From the NCBI GenBank assembly GCA_015064395.1, contig SVSH01000008.1:11596-72629 (forward strand): a stretch of DNA of 61,034 nucleotides, given 5' to 3'. This document shows positions 32,252 to 40,765 of this stretch, piece by piece. The notes beneath the pieces were generated by a model. That model made no database searches. It saw nothing but the letters and a program-made list of their open reading frames with translations, and was not told the origin of the DNA. The stretch comes from Oscillospiraceae bacterium. Its GTDB lineage: Bacteria > Bacillota > Clostridia > Oscillospirales > CAG-272. The position numbers were made by a program, and so were the translations under genes. The first letter of the stretch is position 1, and the number at the start of each line of letters is the position of its first letter.

Positions 32252-33310
32252 ATGAAAAAAGAAGGCTTGCGATTGGTTACACTTATTTTTGCCATGTTGG
32301 TTCTTTTCGGTATGACGTCGTGCGCGGAAAATAGCGGAAATGACAAGGGAGAATCAAGCTTGGACGGTGTCGAGGGATCCGAAGGCTCTGTGTCCACGGA
32401 TACAACGGACGATCAAGGCGCGGACAATACCGACTATGTGTTCTCGCTTTTGTCCGATGGAACTTATGGCATCAGTTCGTACACCAATACAACGGAACAT
32501 GAAATCACCATTCCCGAAGCATACAACGGCAAAGCGGTGACACAAATTTTGTCCCATGCGTTCAAAGATGCTGACCAATTAACGTCCGTGATCATTCCGG
32601 ACAGCATAACGAATATTGGCATAGCTGCATTTTCCGGGTGCTCGTCGCTTGAGAATATGACCTTGCCCTTCGTGGGCGATTGCAAGAAAGATCCGACATC
32701 CGAGCAGCAATATCCCTTGGGATATATCTTTGGCAAGACTTCCTATCCCGGTGGCGCAAAAACAGAGCAGATGTTCCGTCTTGATAGATATCATCGGTCA
32801 GAGATTTACTACATCCCGGCATCTTTGAAAAAGGTGACGGTTACGGACGGTATCATTCTCAACGGCGCTTTTTTCGGTTGCACTATGATGGAGGAAATCG
32901 TCCTTGACGACGGTGTTGTCGCCATCAAAGGAGGCGCATTTACCTTGTGCGAAAATTTGACGACCGTTGTGATAGGCGAAGGCGTTACGGAGATCGAAGC
33001 CGAGGCGTTTTCTCATCTGGACAGCTTGAAAAACGTTACCATTGGTAAAAATGTGCGCTCCATCGGTAATCTTGCCTTTGCGCATTGTGATGCGCTGGAG
33101 ACCATTACGATTCCGTATCAAGTAAGGATGATTGAGGCTTACGCCTTTCGGTATTGTAAAAATATGAAAAGCATTGTTTTCAACAATACCTCCGGATGGT
33201 ATCGGGACGGATATGGTTATCCGATACGCACCCAAATGACGGTCACCGACCCGGCGCTCAATGCGATCAACCTGACAGACGAATACGATGACGACACTTG
33301 GAAGAGATGA
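32252..33310 (+). CDS. BspA-type leucine-rich-repeat lipoprotein
   Basis: A 352-aa lipoprotein (signal ending GMTSC, then an acidic Ser/Thr linker). From about residue 80 it holds LRR_5/BspA repeats: ITIPEAYNGKAVTQILSHAF, LTSVIIPDSITNIGIAAFSG, MEEIVLDDGVVAIKGGAF, LTTVVIGEGVTEIEAEAFSH, LKNVTIGKNVRSIGNLAFAH, each with I.IP....I...AF spacing. BspA-like proteins bind host or bacterial surface ligands; the ligand here is unknown. GGAGGAG is upstream of the ATG. It lies 48 bases after nfnB with only a weak hairpin (ATATGGCGCATAT plus T run) between. Confidence 0.88.
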   Translation: MKKEGLRLVTLIFAMLVLFGMTSCAENSGNDKGESSLDGVEGSEGSVSTDTTDDQGADNTDYVFSLLSDGTYGISSYTNTTEHEITIPEAYNGKAVTQILSHAFKDADQLTSVIIPDSITNIGIAAFSGCSSLENMTLPFVGDCKKDPTSEQQYPLGYIFGKTSYPGGAKTEQMFRLDRYHRSEIYYIPASLKKVTVTDGIILNGAFFGCTMMEEIVLDDGVVAIKGGAFTLCENLTTVVIGEGVTEIEAEAFSHLDSLKNVTIGKNVRSIGNLAFAHCDALETITIPYQVRMIEAYAFRYCKNMKSIVFNNTSGWYRDGYGYPIRTQMTVTDPALNAINLTDEYDDDTWKR

Positions 33311-33356
33311 CGATTTCCCCACGAGTCGGATCATATCCACTGAAGTGGATGAAGAC

Positions 33357-33388
33357 AAAAAAGCACTTGCATTGCAAGTGCTTTTTTG
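33357..33388. terminator. Bidirectional terminator between LRR and NSS genes
   Basis: AAAAAAGCACTTGC / GCAAGTGCTTTTTT stem with a four-base or shorter loop. The core matches the hairpin at 331-363. Confidence 0.87.
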
Positions 33389-33412
33389 TTGGTATTTTTG
33401 CCGAATGATATC

Positions 33413-34765
33413 TTATATACTGATCGCCCCAAACGCCGAGAGCAGGGAAGAGATAAAGATCACGACAAGAAAAACGGGAGCGATATATTTGATGACGACG
33501 GTGAACAGCCCTTTTGCCTTGAAGGGGGCGGTTGTCTCGATCTCCTCGATGACCGTTTGGGGTTTTAAGACAAAGCCGATGAGTACGCAGGTCAGCAGCG
33601 CCACGATGGGCATCAGCAGGCTGTTGCTGATGAAATCGAACAGGTCAAGGAACTGCATGCCGAGAATTTTGATCTCTCCCAAGACGCCATAGCCGAGTGC
33701 CGAGGGAAGACCCAGCAAAAGAACGCCAGCAAGGACGATAAGGCAGGTGATCTTTCGATCGATCTTCAATTTATCCTGGATCATGGACACGACCGTCTCG
33801 GCCAAGGAGATGGACGACGTCAGTGCCGCAAAGGTAACCAGCAGAAAGAACAAGGCACCGACGATCTGGCCGCCGAACATATGCTCGAAGACCTTGGGTA
33901 GTGTGACGAACATGAGCGAGGGACCTGCGGAAAGGGCGCTCTTGTCGCCGCCGGAAAAGGCGAAGACGGCGGGCACGATCATCAGTCCTGCCAAAAAGGC
34001 AATGCCGGTGTCGAACAGCTCGATGTTGTGAACGGAGCTTTCAATGTTGACGTCCTTTTTCATATACGAGCCGTAGGTGATCATAATACCCATCGCAAGC
34101 GACATGGAATAAAACAGCTGTCCCATGGCCGCAACGATAGTCATGATGGAGAAATTGGAAAAATCGGGCTTGATGTAGTAGACAAGGCCCTCCATCGCGC
34201 CGGGGGTGAACAAGGCGTAAACGCTGATAAAGATCAAAAGAACGATCAGAATCGGCATCATGATCTTGCTGACCTTTTCCACGCCCTTTTCCACGCCGAA
34301 CAGCACGATGACCATGGTGATCGCGATGTAGAGCGCAAACCAAAGGATGGGCTCGCCTGTGCCGGAGATGAAATCGTTGAAATACCCGTCACCCGCGGCT
34401 GCTATGCCGCTACCTGAAACAAAGGCTGCGAAGTATTTGAGTACCCAGCCGCCAATGACCGAATAGTAGGGCAGGATCAAGACGGGAATGGCGGCCGCAA
34501 TGACGCCGATGAAGGAAAATTTTTGATTGAGCTTGGAGAACGCCCCGATGGCGCTCAACCCTGTTTTTCTTCCGATGGCGATCTCGCACGTCATCAAGGT
34601 GAAGCCGAAGGTCACGGCAAGAATGATATAGACGAGCAGGAAAATGCCACCGCCGTATTTGGCGGCAAGATAGGGGAATCGCCATATATTTCCCAGCCCC
34701 ACGGCACTTCCTGCCGCGGCCAGGACAAACCCGATTTTGCCCGTAAAAGAACTTCTTTTTTTCAT
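33413..34765 (-). CDS. Sodium-dependent amino-acid transporter (NSS/SNF family)
   Basis: A 450-aa LeuT-fold symporter with about 11-12 membrane segments. TM1 carries the family signature GSAVGLGNIWRFPYLAAKYGG, with the Na/substrate-site residues, and TM3 includes PYYSVIGGWVLKYF. It imports an amino acid with sodium; bacterial members include MhsT, LeuT and TnaT, and the substrate cannot be read from the sequence. AGGAG lies four bases before the ATG. Monocistronic, from 34796-34824 to 33388-33357. Confidence 0.92.
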   Translation of the reverse strand: MKKRSSFTGKIGFVLAAAGSAVGLGNIWRFPYLAAKYGGGIFLLVYIILAVTFGFTLMTCEIAIGRKTGLSAIGAFSKLNQKFSFIGVIAAAIPVLILPYYSVIGGWVLKYFAAFVSGSGIAAAGDGYFNDFISGTGEPILWFALYIAITMVIVLFGVEKGVEKVSKIMMPILIVLLIFISVYALFTPGAMEGLVYYIKPDFSNFSIMTIVAAMGQLFYSMSLAMGIMITYGSYMKKDVNIESSVHNIELFDTGIAFLAGLMIVPAVFAFSGGDKSALSAGPSLMFVTLPKVFEHMFGGQIVGALFFLLVTFAALTSSISLAETVVSMIQDKLKIDRKITCLIVLAGVLLLGLPSALGYGVLGEIKILGMQFLDLFDFISNSLLMPIVALLTCVLIGFVLKPQTVIEEIETTAPFKAKGLFTVVIKYIAPVFLVVIFISSLLSAFGAISI

Positions 34766-34795
34766 AAAACTCCTGTTTTTTGTTTTCAGTCATTA

Positions 34796-34824
34796 AGTAT
34801 AACATAAAATGGGACAAATTGCAA
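34796..34824 (-). promoter_or_regulatory. Promoter of the NSS transporter
   Basis: TTGCAA, 17-bp spacer, TATACT on the minus strand. Confidence 0.7.
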
Positions 34825-34834
34825 GAGTGAATAT

Positions 34835-34862
34835 AAGGGACGCGCCGGCTGGTGCGTCCCTT
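34835..34862 (-). terminator. Terminator of tRNA-Leu
   Basis: AAGGGACGC / GCGTCCCTT stem directly after the tRNA on the minus strand; the following ATATTC is a weak T run. Confidence 0.65.
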
Positions 34863-34867
34863 GTGTT

Positions 34868-34950
34868 TGGTGCGGGTGACAGGGGTCGAACCTGCACGAA
34901 TTAACACAAGATCCTAAATCTTGCGCGTCTGCCAATTCCGCCACACCCGC
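34868..34950 (-). tRNA. tRNA-Leu (anticodon UAG)
   Basis: On the minus strand GCGGGTG...CACCCGC form the acceptor stem with discriminator A, and CCA is encoded at 34870-34868. Anticodon arm CAAGA-TTTAGGA-TCTTG gives anticodon UAG (reads CUN Leu). A long variable arm (GTTAATTCGT region) and T arm CAGG-TTCGACC-CCTG fit a class II tRNA. Confidence 0.95.
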
Positions 34951-34960
34951 GACGTTTATC

Positions 34961-34989
34961 ATTGTAGCACACGGAGAGCAAAATGTCAA
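34961..34989 (-). promoter_or_regulatory. Promoter of tRNA-Leu
   Basis: TTGACA, 17-bp spacer, TACAAT on the minus strand, ending 11 bases from the mature 5' end. Confidence 0.82.
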
Positions 34990-35121
34990 GAGTGCTCTTG
35001 TATTTTGAAAATGCTTCGGTGCGGCAAAATAGCAGGCGGCGTATAAATTCGATTGGCTATGTCAAAAATAGCCACAGATAAGCGGTTCGAAGCAGAGAAC
35101 GGCGGAACGGAGGAGTAAGAC

Positions 35122-36825
35122 GTGTTGACATTGCAAGGCAAGGGTGCGTCCGGCGGGGTCGTTGTTGGGCGTGCCCGCCTGTTGAGGCATGAAGAAATAA
35201 AGGTAAAGCGAGACACTGCCACAGATCCCACTGCCGAATGGGGACGCTATGAGGCGGCGCGTGCTCGGACGGTCGAGGAGCTGGAGAGGCTGTATGACCA
35301 GTCGTACCGGGAGATCGGTGCGGAGCAGGCAGAGATCTTCAGCGTGCACGCCATGATGGCAGAGGATGAAGACTTCAACGAGGCAGTTCAGCGGGGAATC
35401 GTGGAACAGCAGTATCGCGCCGAATACGCTTTGATGCGGGCAAAGGAGCAATTTGAGGCACTGTTTTCGGGGATGGAAGACGAATATATGCGGGAGCGGG
35501 CGGGGGATGTCCGCGACGTTGCCGCTCGCATTCTGGGACATCTGAAAGGAAAAGTCGAGCGCAAATCAAACGAAACGGAGGAGACGTACATCCTTTGCGC
35601 CGAAGACCTCACGCCAAGCCAAACGGTCAATCTGGACCGCCGAGCCGTTCTCGCCTTTGTTACGGCCAAGGGCTCGACCAATTCGCACAGTGCCATTTTG
35701 GCGCGCTCCATGAATCTGCCGGCCGTCGTGGACGTGGGCGAGGAATTACTGACAAGTGTTGTCGATGGGGCGATGCTGGCAGTGGACGGCGAGCGCGGGC
35801 TGATCTACGTAGACCCTGATGATGCGATCTTGCAGGAATGGGATGAGCGCATGCAAAGGGCGCAGGCAAGAGGGGAACAGCTCTTTCAATACCGGGACAG
35901 AGAGAGCCGCACGCCGGACGGGCAACGGGTGGAGATCTGTGCCAACGTAGGGAGTATGGGGGAGGTACAAGAGGCTGTTAGGGTCGGCGCGGATGGCATA
36001 GGGCTGTTCCGCAGTGAATTTCTGTATCTTGGACGGCAGGATTATCCGGACGAGGAGGAGCAGCTTCGGGCATACCGCCAGGCGCTGATATCCATGCCGG
36101 GCAAGCGGGTAATTATTCGGACGCTTGACATAGGAGCGGACAAGCAGGCGGCGTATTTTGGTCTGGCGCGCGAGGAAAATCCCGCCCTTGGTCTGCGTGC
36201 TTGCCGCGTCAGCCTTGCGCGTCCCGAGGTGTTTTTGACGCAGGCGCGCGCCCTGCTTCGCGCGTCCGCTTCCGGTCGGTTGGCCGTTATGTTTCCGCTC
36301 ATCACCAGCACTCGCGAGGTCGAGCAGCTCCTGGGTCTTTGGAACCGAGCCAAGCGGGAATTGGACGCGGCGGGAGAAGCGTATGCCCAAGACATTGAGA
36401 TCGGCATTATGATCGAAACGCCGGCCGCGGCTATCATCAGCGACCGTCTGGCGCCGCTGGTTGATTTTTTCAGCATCGGAACCAACGATCTGACTCAATA
36501 CACGCTGGCGATGGATCGACAGAACGCGGCGCTGGCCGAGGCGTGCCAAGGACAGCACGAGTCGGTGATGCGCCTGATCCGCTACACGGTTGAGAGCGCC
36601 CGCAGGGCGGGCATTTGGGTAGGCATTTGCGGAGAGCTGGGGGCAGATCTGACGCTGACCGAGTCGTTTTTGCGCATGGGAGTGGCGGAATTGTCCGTGT
36701 CCCCCGGCGCTGTATTGCCTGTGCGGGAGCGGGTTTGCACGCTACCTTCGCTTGGGGCGGGGGACAAAAAGGAAAGATGGGGAGAGATGGAGGAAGACGC
36801 GCATGAATTGGTGGAAAAAAGATAA
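35122..36825 (+). CDS. ptsI: PTS enzyme I (phosphoenolpyruvate-protein phosphotransferase)
   Basis: A 567-aa soluble enzyme I, which takes phosphate from PEP and passes it to HPr. The phospho-His loop is GSTNSHSAILARSMNLPAVV (His about 188), the PEP site includes GIGLFRSEFLYL, GADKQAAYFG and GTNDLTQYTLAMDR, and CGELG lies near the C-terminus. The start is GTG at 35122, with GGAGGAG eight bases upstream. It overlaps crr by 23 bases. No clear promoter was found between the tRNA promoter and the gene. Together with crr and ptsH it forms a general-PTS operon without a membrane EII gene. Confidence 0.94.
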   Translation: MLTLQGKGASGGVVVGRARLLRHEEIKVKRDTATDPTAEWGRYEAARARTVEELERLYDQSYREIGAEQAEIFSVHAMMAEDEDFNEAVQRGIVEQQYRAEYALMRAKEQFEALFSGMEDEYMRERAGDVRDVAARILGHLKGKVERKSNETEETYILCAEDLTPSQTVNLDRRAVLAFVTAKGSTNSHSAILARSMNLPAVVDVGEELLTSVVDGAMLAVDGERGLIYVDPDDAILQEWDERMQRAQARGEQLFQYRDRESRTPDGQRVEICANVGSMGEVQEAVRVGADGIGLFRSEFLYLGRQDYPDEEEQLRAYRQALISMPGKRVIIRTLDIGADKQAAYFGLAREENPALGLRACRVSLARPEVFLTQARALLRASASGRLAVMFPLITSTREVEQLLGLWNRAKRELDAAGEAYAQDIEIGIMIETPAAAIISDRLAPLVDFFSIGTNDLTQYTLAMDRQNAALAEACQGQHESVMRLIRYTVESARRAGIWVGICGELGADLTLTESFLRMGVAELSVSPGAVLPVRERVCTLPSLGAGDKKERWGEMEEDAHELVEKR

Positions 36826-37303
36826 GGGCGGCAAGAAAAGACCTGGCGGGGAGGAGATGCTTTCCTCTCCCTTGGCAGGGGAGGTCGTACCCCTGGAGAC
36901 GCTTCGCGACGAGACCTTTGCGGGAGGTATCTTAGGGACGGGTGTTGGTGTCATTCCTGCGGCCGGGGTGCTATGCGCGCCGATAGACGGACGGGTGGAT
37001 CAGACGTTTGAGACGGGACACGCCATTACGCTGGTGAGTGAGGGCGGCGCGGAAATTTTACTTCATGTCGGCATGGACACGGTAGAGCTCGGCGGCAAGC
37101 ATTTTGAATTGCTCGTGGAGTCGGGAGATCGTGTTCGGGCGGGGCAGGAGCTCATCCGCTTTGACCGTGAGGCGATCGCCCGGGCAGGGTATGAGCTGGC
37201 AACGCCCATGGTCATTACCAACTCGCAGGAATATCACATCAGTGTGGTAGCGAAGGGAAGAGTGATGTCAGGGGATCCCCTTTTGAAATTGACACGGAGG
37301 TAA
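36803..37303 (+). CDS. crr: PTS glucose-type EIIA domain protein
   Basis: A 166-aa free-standing EIIA of the glucose family. After a basic N-terminus of about 15 residues come LSSPLAGEVVPLETLRDETFAGG, split by the family as SPLAGEVV and DETFAGGILGTGVGV; phosphoryl site region ILLHVGMDTVELGGKHFELLVESGD with the active His; and KLTRR end. It accepts phosphate from HPr and hands it to a membrane EIIBC located elsewhere; in Firmicutes these are usually fused to EII. GGAGG lies ten bases before ATG 36803. Lies between ptsI and ptsH. Confidence 0.92.
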   Translation: MNWWKKDKGGKKRPGGEEMLSSPLAGEVVPLETLRDETFAGGILGTGVGVIPAAGVLCAPIDGRVDQTFETGHAITLVSEGGAEILLHVGMDTVELGGKHFELLVESGDRVRAGQELIRFDREAIARAGYELATPMVITNSQEYHISVVAKGRVMSGDPLLKLTRR

Positions 37304-37307
37304 AAAA

Positions 37308-37574
37308 ATGAAGGAATTTGAATTTTTGATCGGGGACCCGTTGGGCATTCACGCCCGCCCTGCCGGACAGCTGGTCAAGCTGGTGCAGGAATTTGAGAGT
37401 GAGGCGACGATGACCTTGATGCGAAACGGCAAGAGCGCCTCGCTCAAGCGGCTGTTGGCGGTGATGGGACTGGGTGCGAAAGGAGGAGACCGCGTTCGCA
37501 TCGAGGTCAGCGGCAAGGACGAGGAGGCGGCCGCCCGAGGGATCGAGCGGTGGCTGGCGGAGCATCTGGGATAA
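37308..37574 (+). CDS. ptsH: HPr-like phosphocarrier lacking the regulatory serine
   Basis: An 88-aa HPr-family protein. The catalytic loop GIHARPAGQLV keeps His15. The segment equal to NLKSIMGVMSLG of Bacillus HPr reads SLKRLLAVMGLG, so the HprK-phosphorylated Ser46 is replaced by Arg48 (two-residue insertion upstream). It can therefore carry phosphate from enzyme I to EIIA but should not be a substrate for HPr kinase nor a CcpA co-repressor. It starts four bases after crr, with a GGAGG overlapping the crr stop. Terminator at 37607-37644. Confidence 0.93.
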   Translation: MKEFEFLIGDPLGIHARPAGQLVKLVQEFESEATMTLMRNGKSASLKRLLAVMGLGAKGGDRVRIEVSGKDEEAAARGIERWLAEHLG

Positions 37575-37606
37575 CAAGCAGAATCGGGGTGTTCCGATCA
37601 AGCATA

Positions 37607-37644
37607 AACGGTATTATCGTGACAAGGCGGTGATACCGTTTTTT
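37607..37644 (+). terminator. Terminator of the pts operon
   Basis: AACGGTATTATC pairs with GGTGATACCGTT (two G-U pairs), followed by TTTT. Confidence 0.8.
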
Positions 37645-37723
37645 GTGATCGACGTTCACCGACGCGCGCCAACTTATGGGGAATATAAATCCGACACCTG
37701 ACGTCTGTTTTTTACAAAGAACC

Positions 37724-37752
37724 TTGACGCAATCGACAAAAAATGATATAAT
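37724..37752 (+). promoter_or_regulatory. Promoter of the amidase gene
   Basis: TTGACG, 17-bp spacer, TATAAT (37747-37752). Confidence 0.82.
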
Positions 37753-37795
37753 GAGAGCCCGGAAGGCATCAAGCGAACGTGCAAGGAGAAATATG

Positions 37796-38962
37796 ATGAA
37801 CGATCAGTTAAAAAACGGTACTCATAGAAAAGGCGGGCGTAGAACAGAAAGAGCAAGTGCCTGGATGCGAGGCGTGTGTACGATCTTTGTCGCGGCGTTC
37901 ATGCTGATTTCTTGCATCGGTTGCACCTCTCTTGTCTCAATGGAGGAATATGCGGCACTGAAGACAGAGCTTACAAGCGAGATCAATTCCCTGAAAGGCC
38001 GAAACGAAGCGGCACAGCAGGTGCTCGACTCGCTGAGGAGCGCTTATGAGGCCGCACAGCAAGAAATTAACACGCTGAAAAGCGGTTACGAAGCCGCGCA
38101 ACAGGAAATTGACTCGCTCAAAAATAGCAACGCTGCGGCACAGCGGGAGATCAATTCGCTTGGCAGCAGTCATGCGGCGGCACAGCAAAAGATCGATATA
38201 CTCAAGGTTGCAATCGCGGCGGCACAGCGAGAAATCGATGCGCTCAAGGCGGCCGATGCGGCGTCGCGAGAGGAGATTGACACGCTGGAGGCTGCAAATC
38301 AAGCCGCGCAGCAAGAGATCGAGCGACTGAAAAAGCAGATTCAAGAATTGCAGGATCAGATCGCTCCGACCAAAAAAATACGCATCTACATTGATCAGGG
38401 CCACAACCCCACCGGATACCACAACGCCGGTGCTTCGGGCAACGGGCTGTATGAGCAAGATCTGACCTTCACCATTGGTCGCCTGTTGGCACAGCTTTTG
38501 GAGCAGGACGGACGCTTTGAGGTCTGCCTCTCTCGCCCCACCGCAGACACGGTGCTGGGTACGGACAACACCTCCAGCCTGGAGGCCCGGGTAAGAGGAG
38601 CACAGGAGTTCGGGGCGGAATATTTCATCAGCCTACATACCAATTCCTTCTCATCCGAGAGTGCCAATGGAATTGAGGTGTATGCCGCAGAGCAAAACAG
38701 CACGTCGTATGCCTTTGGCAACCAGCTGCTGCAAGGGCTGGTCCGTGCTACGAATTTGCGCAACCGCGGCATGAAGCTGGACCCCGATCTTCACGTTCTG
38801 AAGAACGCCACGATGCCGGCAGTGCTTTTGGAAATGGGCTTTATCAGCAACCGTGAGGATGCGGCACTTCTTGCGCAAAGCCCCGAGCTGTTCGCCAAGG
38901 GCATGTACGATGGCATTTTAGCGTATTTTGGCTTGCCGGCACGCGATATTTTTGAATATTAA
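37796..38962 (+). CDS. Coiled-coil N-acetylmuramoyl-L-alanine amidase lipoprotein
   Basis: A 388-aa cell-wall hydrolase. A basic cytosolic N-terminus precedes a membrane/lipoprotein signal (FMLISCIGC). Residues about 69-181 consist of eight tandem 14-residue repeats (consensus YEAAQQEINTLKSG), a long coiled coil. The C-terminal Amidase_3 zinc domain has IYIDQGHNPTG, ARVRGAQEFGAEYFISLHTN and AVLLEMGFISN, holding the His/Glu/His/Glu zinc and catalytic residues. It cleaves the bond between muramic acid and the stem peptide. AAGGAG lies seven bases before ATG 37796 (another ATG at 37793). The coiled coil probably spaces or regulates the domain. Confidence 0.87.
   Translation: MNDQLKNGTHRKGGRRTERASAWMRGVCTIFVAAFMLISCIGCTSLVSMEEYAALKTELTSEINSLKGRNEAAQQVLDSLRSAYEAAQQEINTLKSGYEAAQQEIDSLKNSNAAAQREINSLGSSHAAAQQKIDILKVAIAAAQREIDALKAADAASREEIDTLEAANQAAQQEIERLKKQIQELQDQIAPTKKIRIYIDQGHNPTGYHNAGASGNGLYEQDLTFTIGRLLAQLLEQDGRFEVCLSRPTADTVLGTDNTSSLEARVRGAQEFGAEYFISLHTNSFSSESANGIEVYAAEQNSTSYAFGNQLLQGLVRATNLRNRGMKLDPDLHVLKNATMPAVLLEMGFISNREDAALLAQSPELFAKGMYDGILAYFGLPARDIFEY
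38000..38338 (+). repeat. Eight 42-bp tandem repeats in the amidase gene
   Basis: The 14-residue coiled-coil units are encoded by diverged 42-bp repeats in register; their differing codons show they are older than the His-rich repeats at 8708-8986. Confidence 0.8.
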
Positions 38963-38967
38963 ATACC

Positions 38968-39000
38968 AAAGCTCCGCCATGCGCGGGGCTTTGTTCTTTT
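38968..39000 (+). terminator. Terminator of the amidase gene
   Basis: AAAGCTCCGC / GCGGGGCTTT stem followed by GTTCTTTT. Confidence 0.8.
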
Positions 39001-39036
39001 AGTATAAAATTGCGCTTGATTGATAAAAAGTTGTTG

Positions 39037-39065
39037 TTGACTTTTATCATTTTTTCTTCTATAAT
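39037..39065 (+). promoter_or_regulatory. Promoter of the solute-binding protein gene
   Basis: TTGACT, 17-bp spacer, TATAAT (39060-39065). Confidence 0.8.
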
Positions 39066-39122
39066 AAAATTAAGTAAGTGTAGGCTTTGTCCTCACTTCA
39101 GCAGATGAAAAAGGAGATACTT

Positions 39123-40628
39123 ATGAAAACCAATCTCTTGCTTCGCGTGTTGTGTTGCTTGCTGGTCACAACGATGATGTGCATCGGCATCGTTGCCTGC
39201 AAGGATGACAACAACGACAAAAAGCCACCCGTCACGAATCCCCCCGGCAGTAGTACCGACGAAACGGGTACGGACTATCTTTTGCAGGTAGAGCCGGACG
39301 ATTTCCAGAATGACACCATTAATATTCTTTGCCGTTTGGACAAATCCTACGAGATCGACGTCAGTGAGGATGCGTCCGCGCTGGTAGAAAAGGCGGTATT
39401 TAACCGCAATGCCCGTGTTGAGGAGTACCTCCACGTGGATATCGTCAGTGTTCCCGTGAACGGAAGCTGGGTACAAAGAGACGAATACGTGCAAGCTCTG
39501 TCCCGCTCGGTTGCGGCACACGACAACCAGTTCCAGCTGGCGGCGACGCACAGCTCCTATAATGCAGGCCTTACGCTGAACAATCAGTACTATAACCTGC
39601 GTGCACAGGATACCATCCAGCTGGATGCTCCCTGGTGGTCGGCATCCTGGGTGGAAAACGCGACCGTATACGACAAATTGTACTTTATCACGGGTGACGT
39701 TTCGCTGACCATGTGGGAAGAGCTGTACGCTGTTTTCTTTAACCGCCAGCTGGCGCTCGACCTAGAGCTGGGAGATTTGTACCAGATGGTCCGCGACGGT
39801 GACTGGACGCTGGAGCAGTTTGCGATCCTGGCCGATTATTACCTGGATGACGGCAATGACGTTGTGGATACGGGAGATACCTACGGCCTGCTCATCAACC
39901 GCCATTGTATGCGCACTTTTGTTACGTCCTGCGGTCTCCCCATTGCAGAGCGCAACGACGAGGGCACGTTTGACATCATTTTTATGGATGAGGACGAAGG
40001 CCATAACGTCAAGGTAGATACGGTATATCAGAGCCTATACGATCTGATCTATAAGCAGGACGGCACCTTCGACTCCAAGCTGACCGACGGTGACTATTCT
40101 GAGATGCAGGCTATCTTCACTGCAGGCGGCGCTCTGTTTATGATGGGTACGTTGCAGAATGCAACGGCACTTCGTAGTGCCTACATGGAGTTTGGCATTT
40201 TGCCGTTCCCCATGTATGACGATGAACAGGAGGTATATCTGTCTCACTCTTACGACGGTCTGTCCTCCTTTGCCATCCCCGCATCGGCTCACTTCCCCGA
40301 AATGTGCGCCAAGGTTTTGGACGCTATGGGTGCGGAGAGCAAGAAGTCGGTCATCCCCGCCTACTACGAGGTCGTCCTGCAGGGCCGCGTTGCTCAGGAC
40401 GCAGACTCCAAGGAGATGCTGGGCATTATCCGCGAGAATTTGTATTTTGACTTTGGCTTTATCTATTCGGATACGCTTAAGAGCGGTAGCGTTGCAGGTC
40501 CTTTTGCCTTCTTTGGCGACGAGCTGCGTGCCGGCAAGGCTTCCTTGAGCGCCGGATGGGCAGGTGCCGGTGAGATATACAATATACAATTGATCGAGGT
40601 CCTCAGAAAATTCCGGGAGGGCAACTGA
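39123..40628 (+). CDS. Orphan extracellular solute-binding lipoprotein
   Basis: A 501-aa binding protein (signal ending GIVAC, then a Pro/Ser linker). Features of family 1 sugar-type binding proteins: NDTINILCRLDKSYEIDV first strand, YFITGDVSLTMWEELYAVFFNR, AIFTAGGALFMMGTLQNATAL, FGILPFPMYDDEQEVYLSH and SSFAIPASAHFPEMCAKVLDAM. It should capture oligosaccharides for an ABC importer, but no permease or ATPase gene is adjacent, and it ends in its own terminator. AAGGAG lies seven bases before the ATG at 39123. Confidence 0.85.
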   Translation: MKTNLLLRVLCCLLVTTMMCIGIVACKDDNNDKKPPVTNPPGSSTDETGTDYLLQVEPDDFQNDTINILCRLDKSYEIDVSEDASALVEKAVFNRNARVEEYLHVDIVSVPVNGSWVQRDEYVQALSRSVAAHDNQFQLAATHSSYNAGLTLNNQYYNLRAQDTIQLDAPWWSASWVENATVYDKLYFITGDVSLTMWEELYAVFFNRQLALDLELGDLYQMVRDGDWTLEQFAILADYYLDDGNDVVDTGDTYGLLINRHCMRTFVTSCGLPIAERNDEGTFDIIFMDEDEGHNVKVDTVYQSLYDLIYKQDGTFDSKLTDGDYSEMQAIFTAGGALFMMGTLQNATALRSAYMEFGILPFPMYDDEQEVYLSHSYDGLSSFAIPASAHFPEMCAKVLDAMGAESKKSVIPAYYEVVLQGRVAQDADSKEMLGIIRENLYFDFGFIYSDTLKSGSVAGPFAFFGDELRAGKASLSAGWAGAGEIYNIQLIEVLRKFREGN

Positions 40629-40634
40629 TCAAAT

Positions 40635-40675
40635 CAAGGTCGGAGCAATTCTTTTGCTCCGACCTTGAAATTTTT
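40635..40675 (+). terminator. Terminator of the solute-binding protein gene
   Basis: CAAGGTCGGAGCAA pairs with TTGCTCCGACCTTG, followed by AAATTTTT. Confidence 0.83.
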
Positions 40676-40765
40676 ATGAAAAATTTTCAAAAAAGAGGGA
40701 ACATTTTGGATTTTTTTACGTCTTATAGAGTACAACGACCCAAATACGGGAAAGGAGACGAGAAA

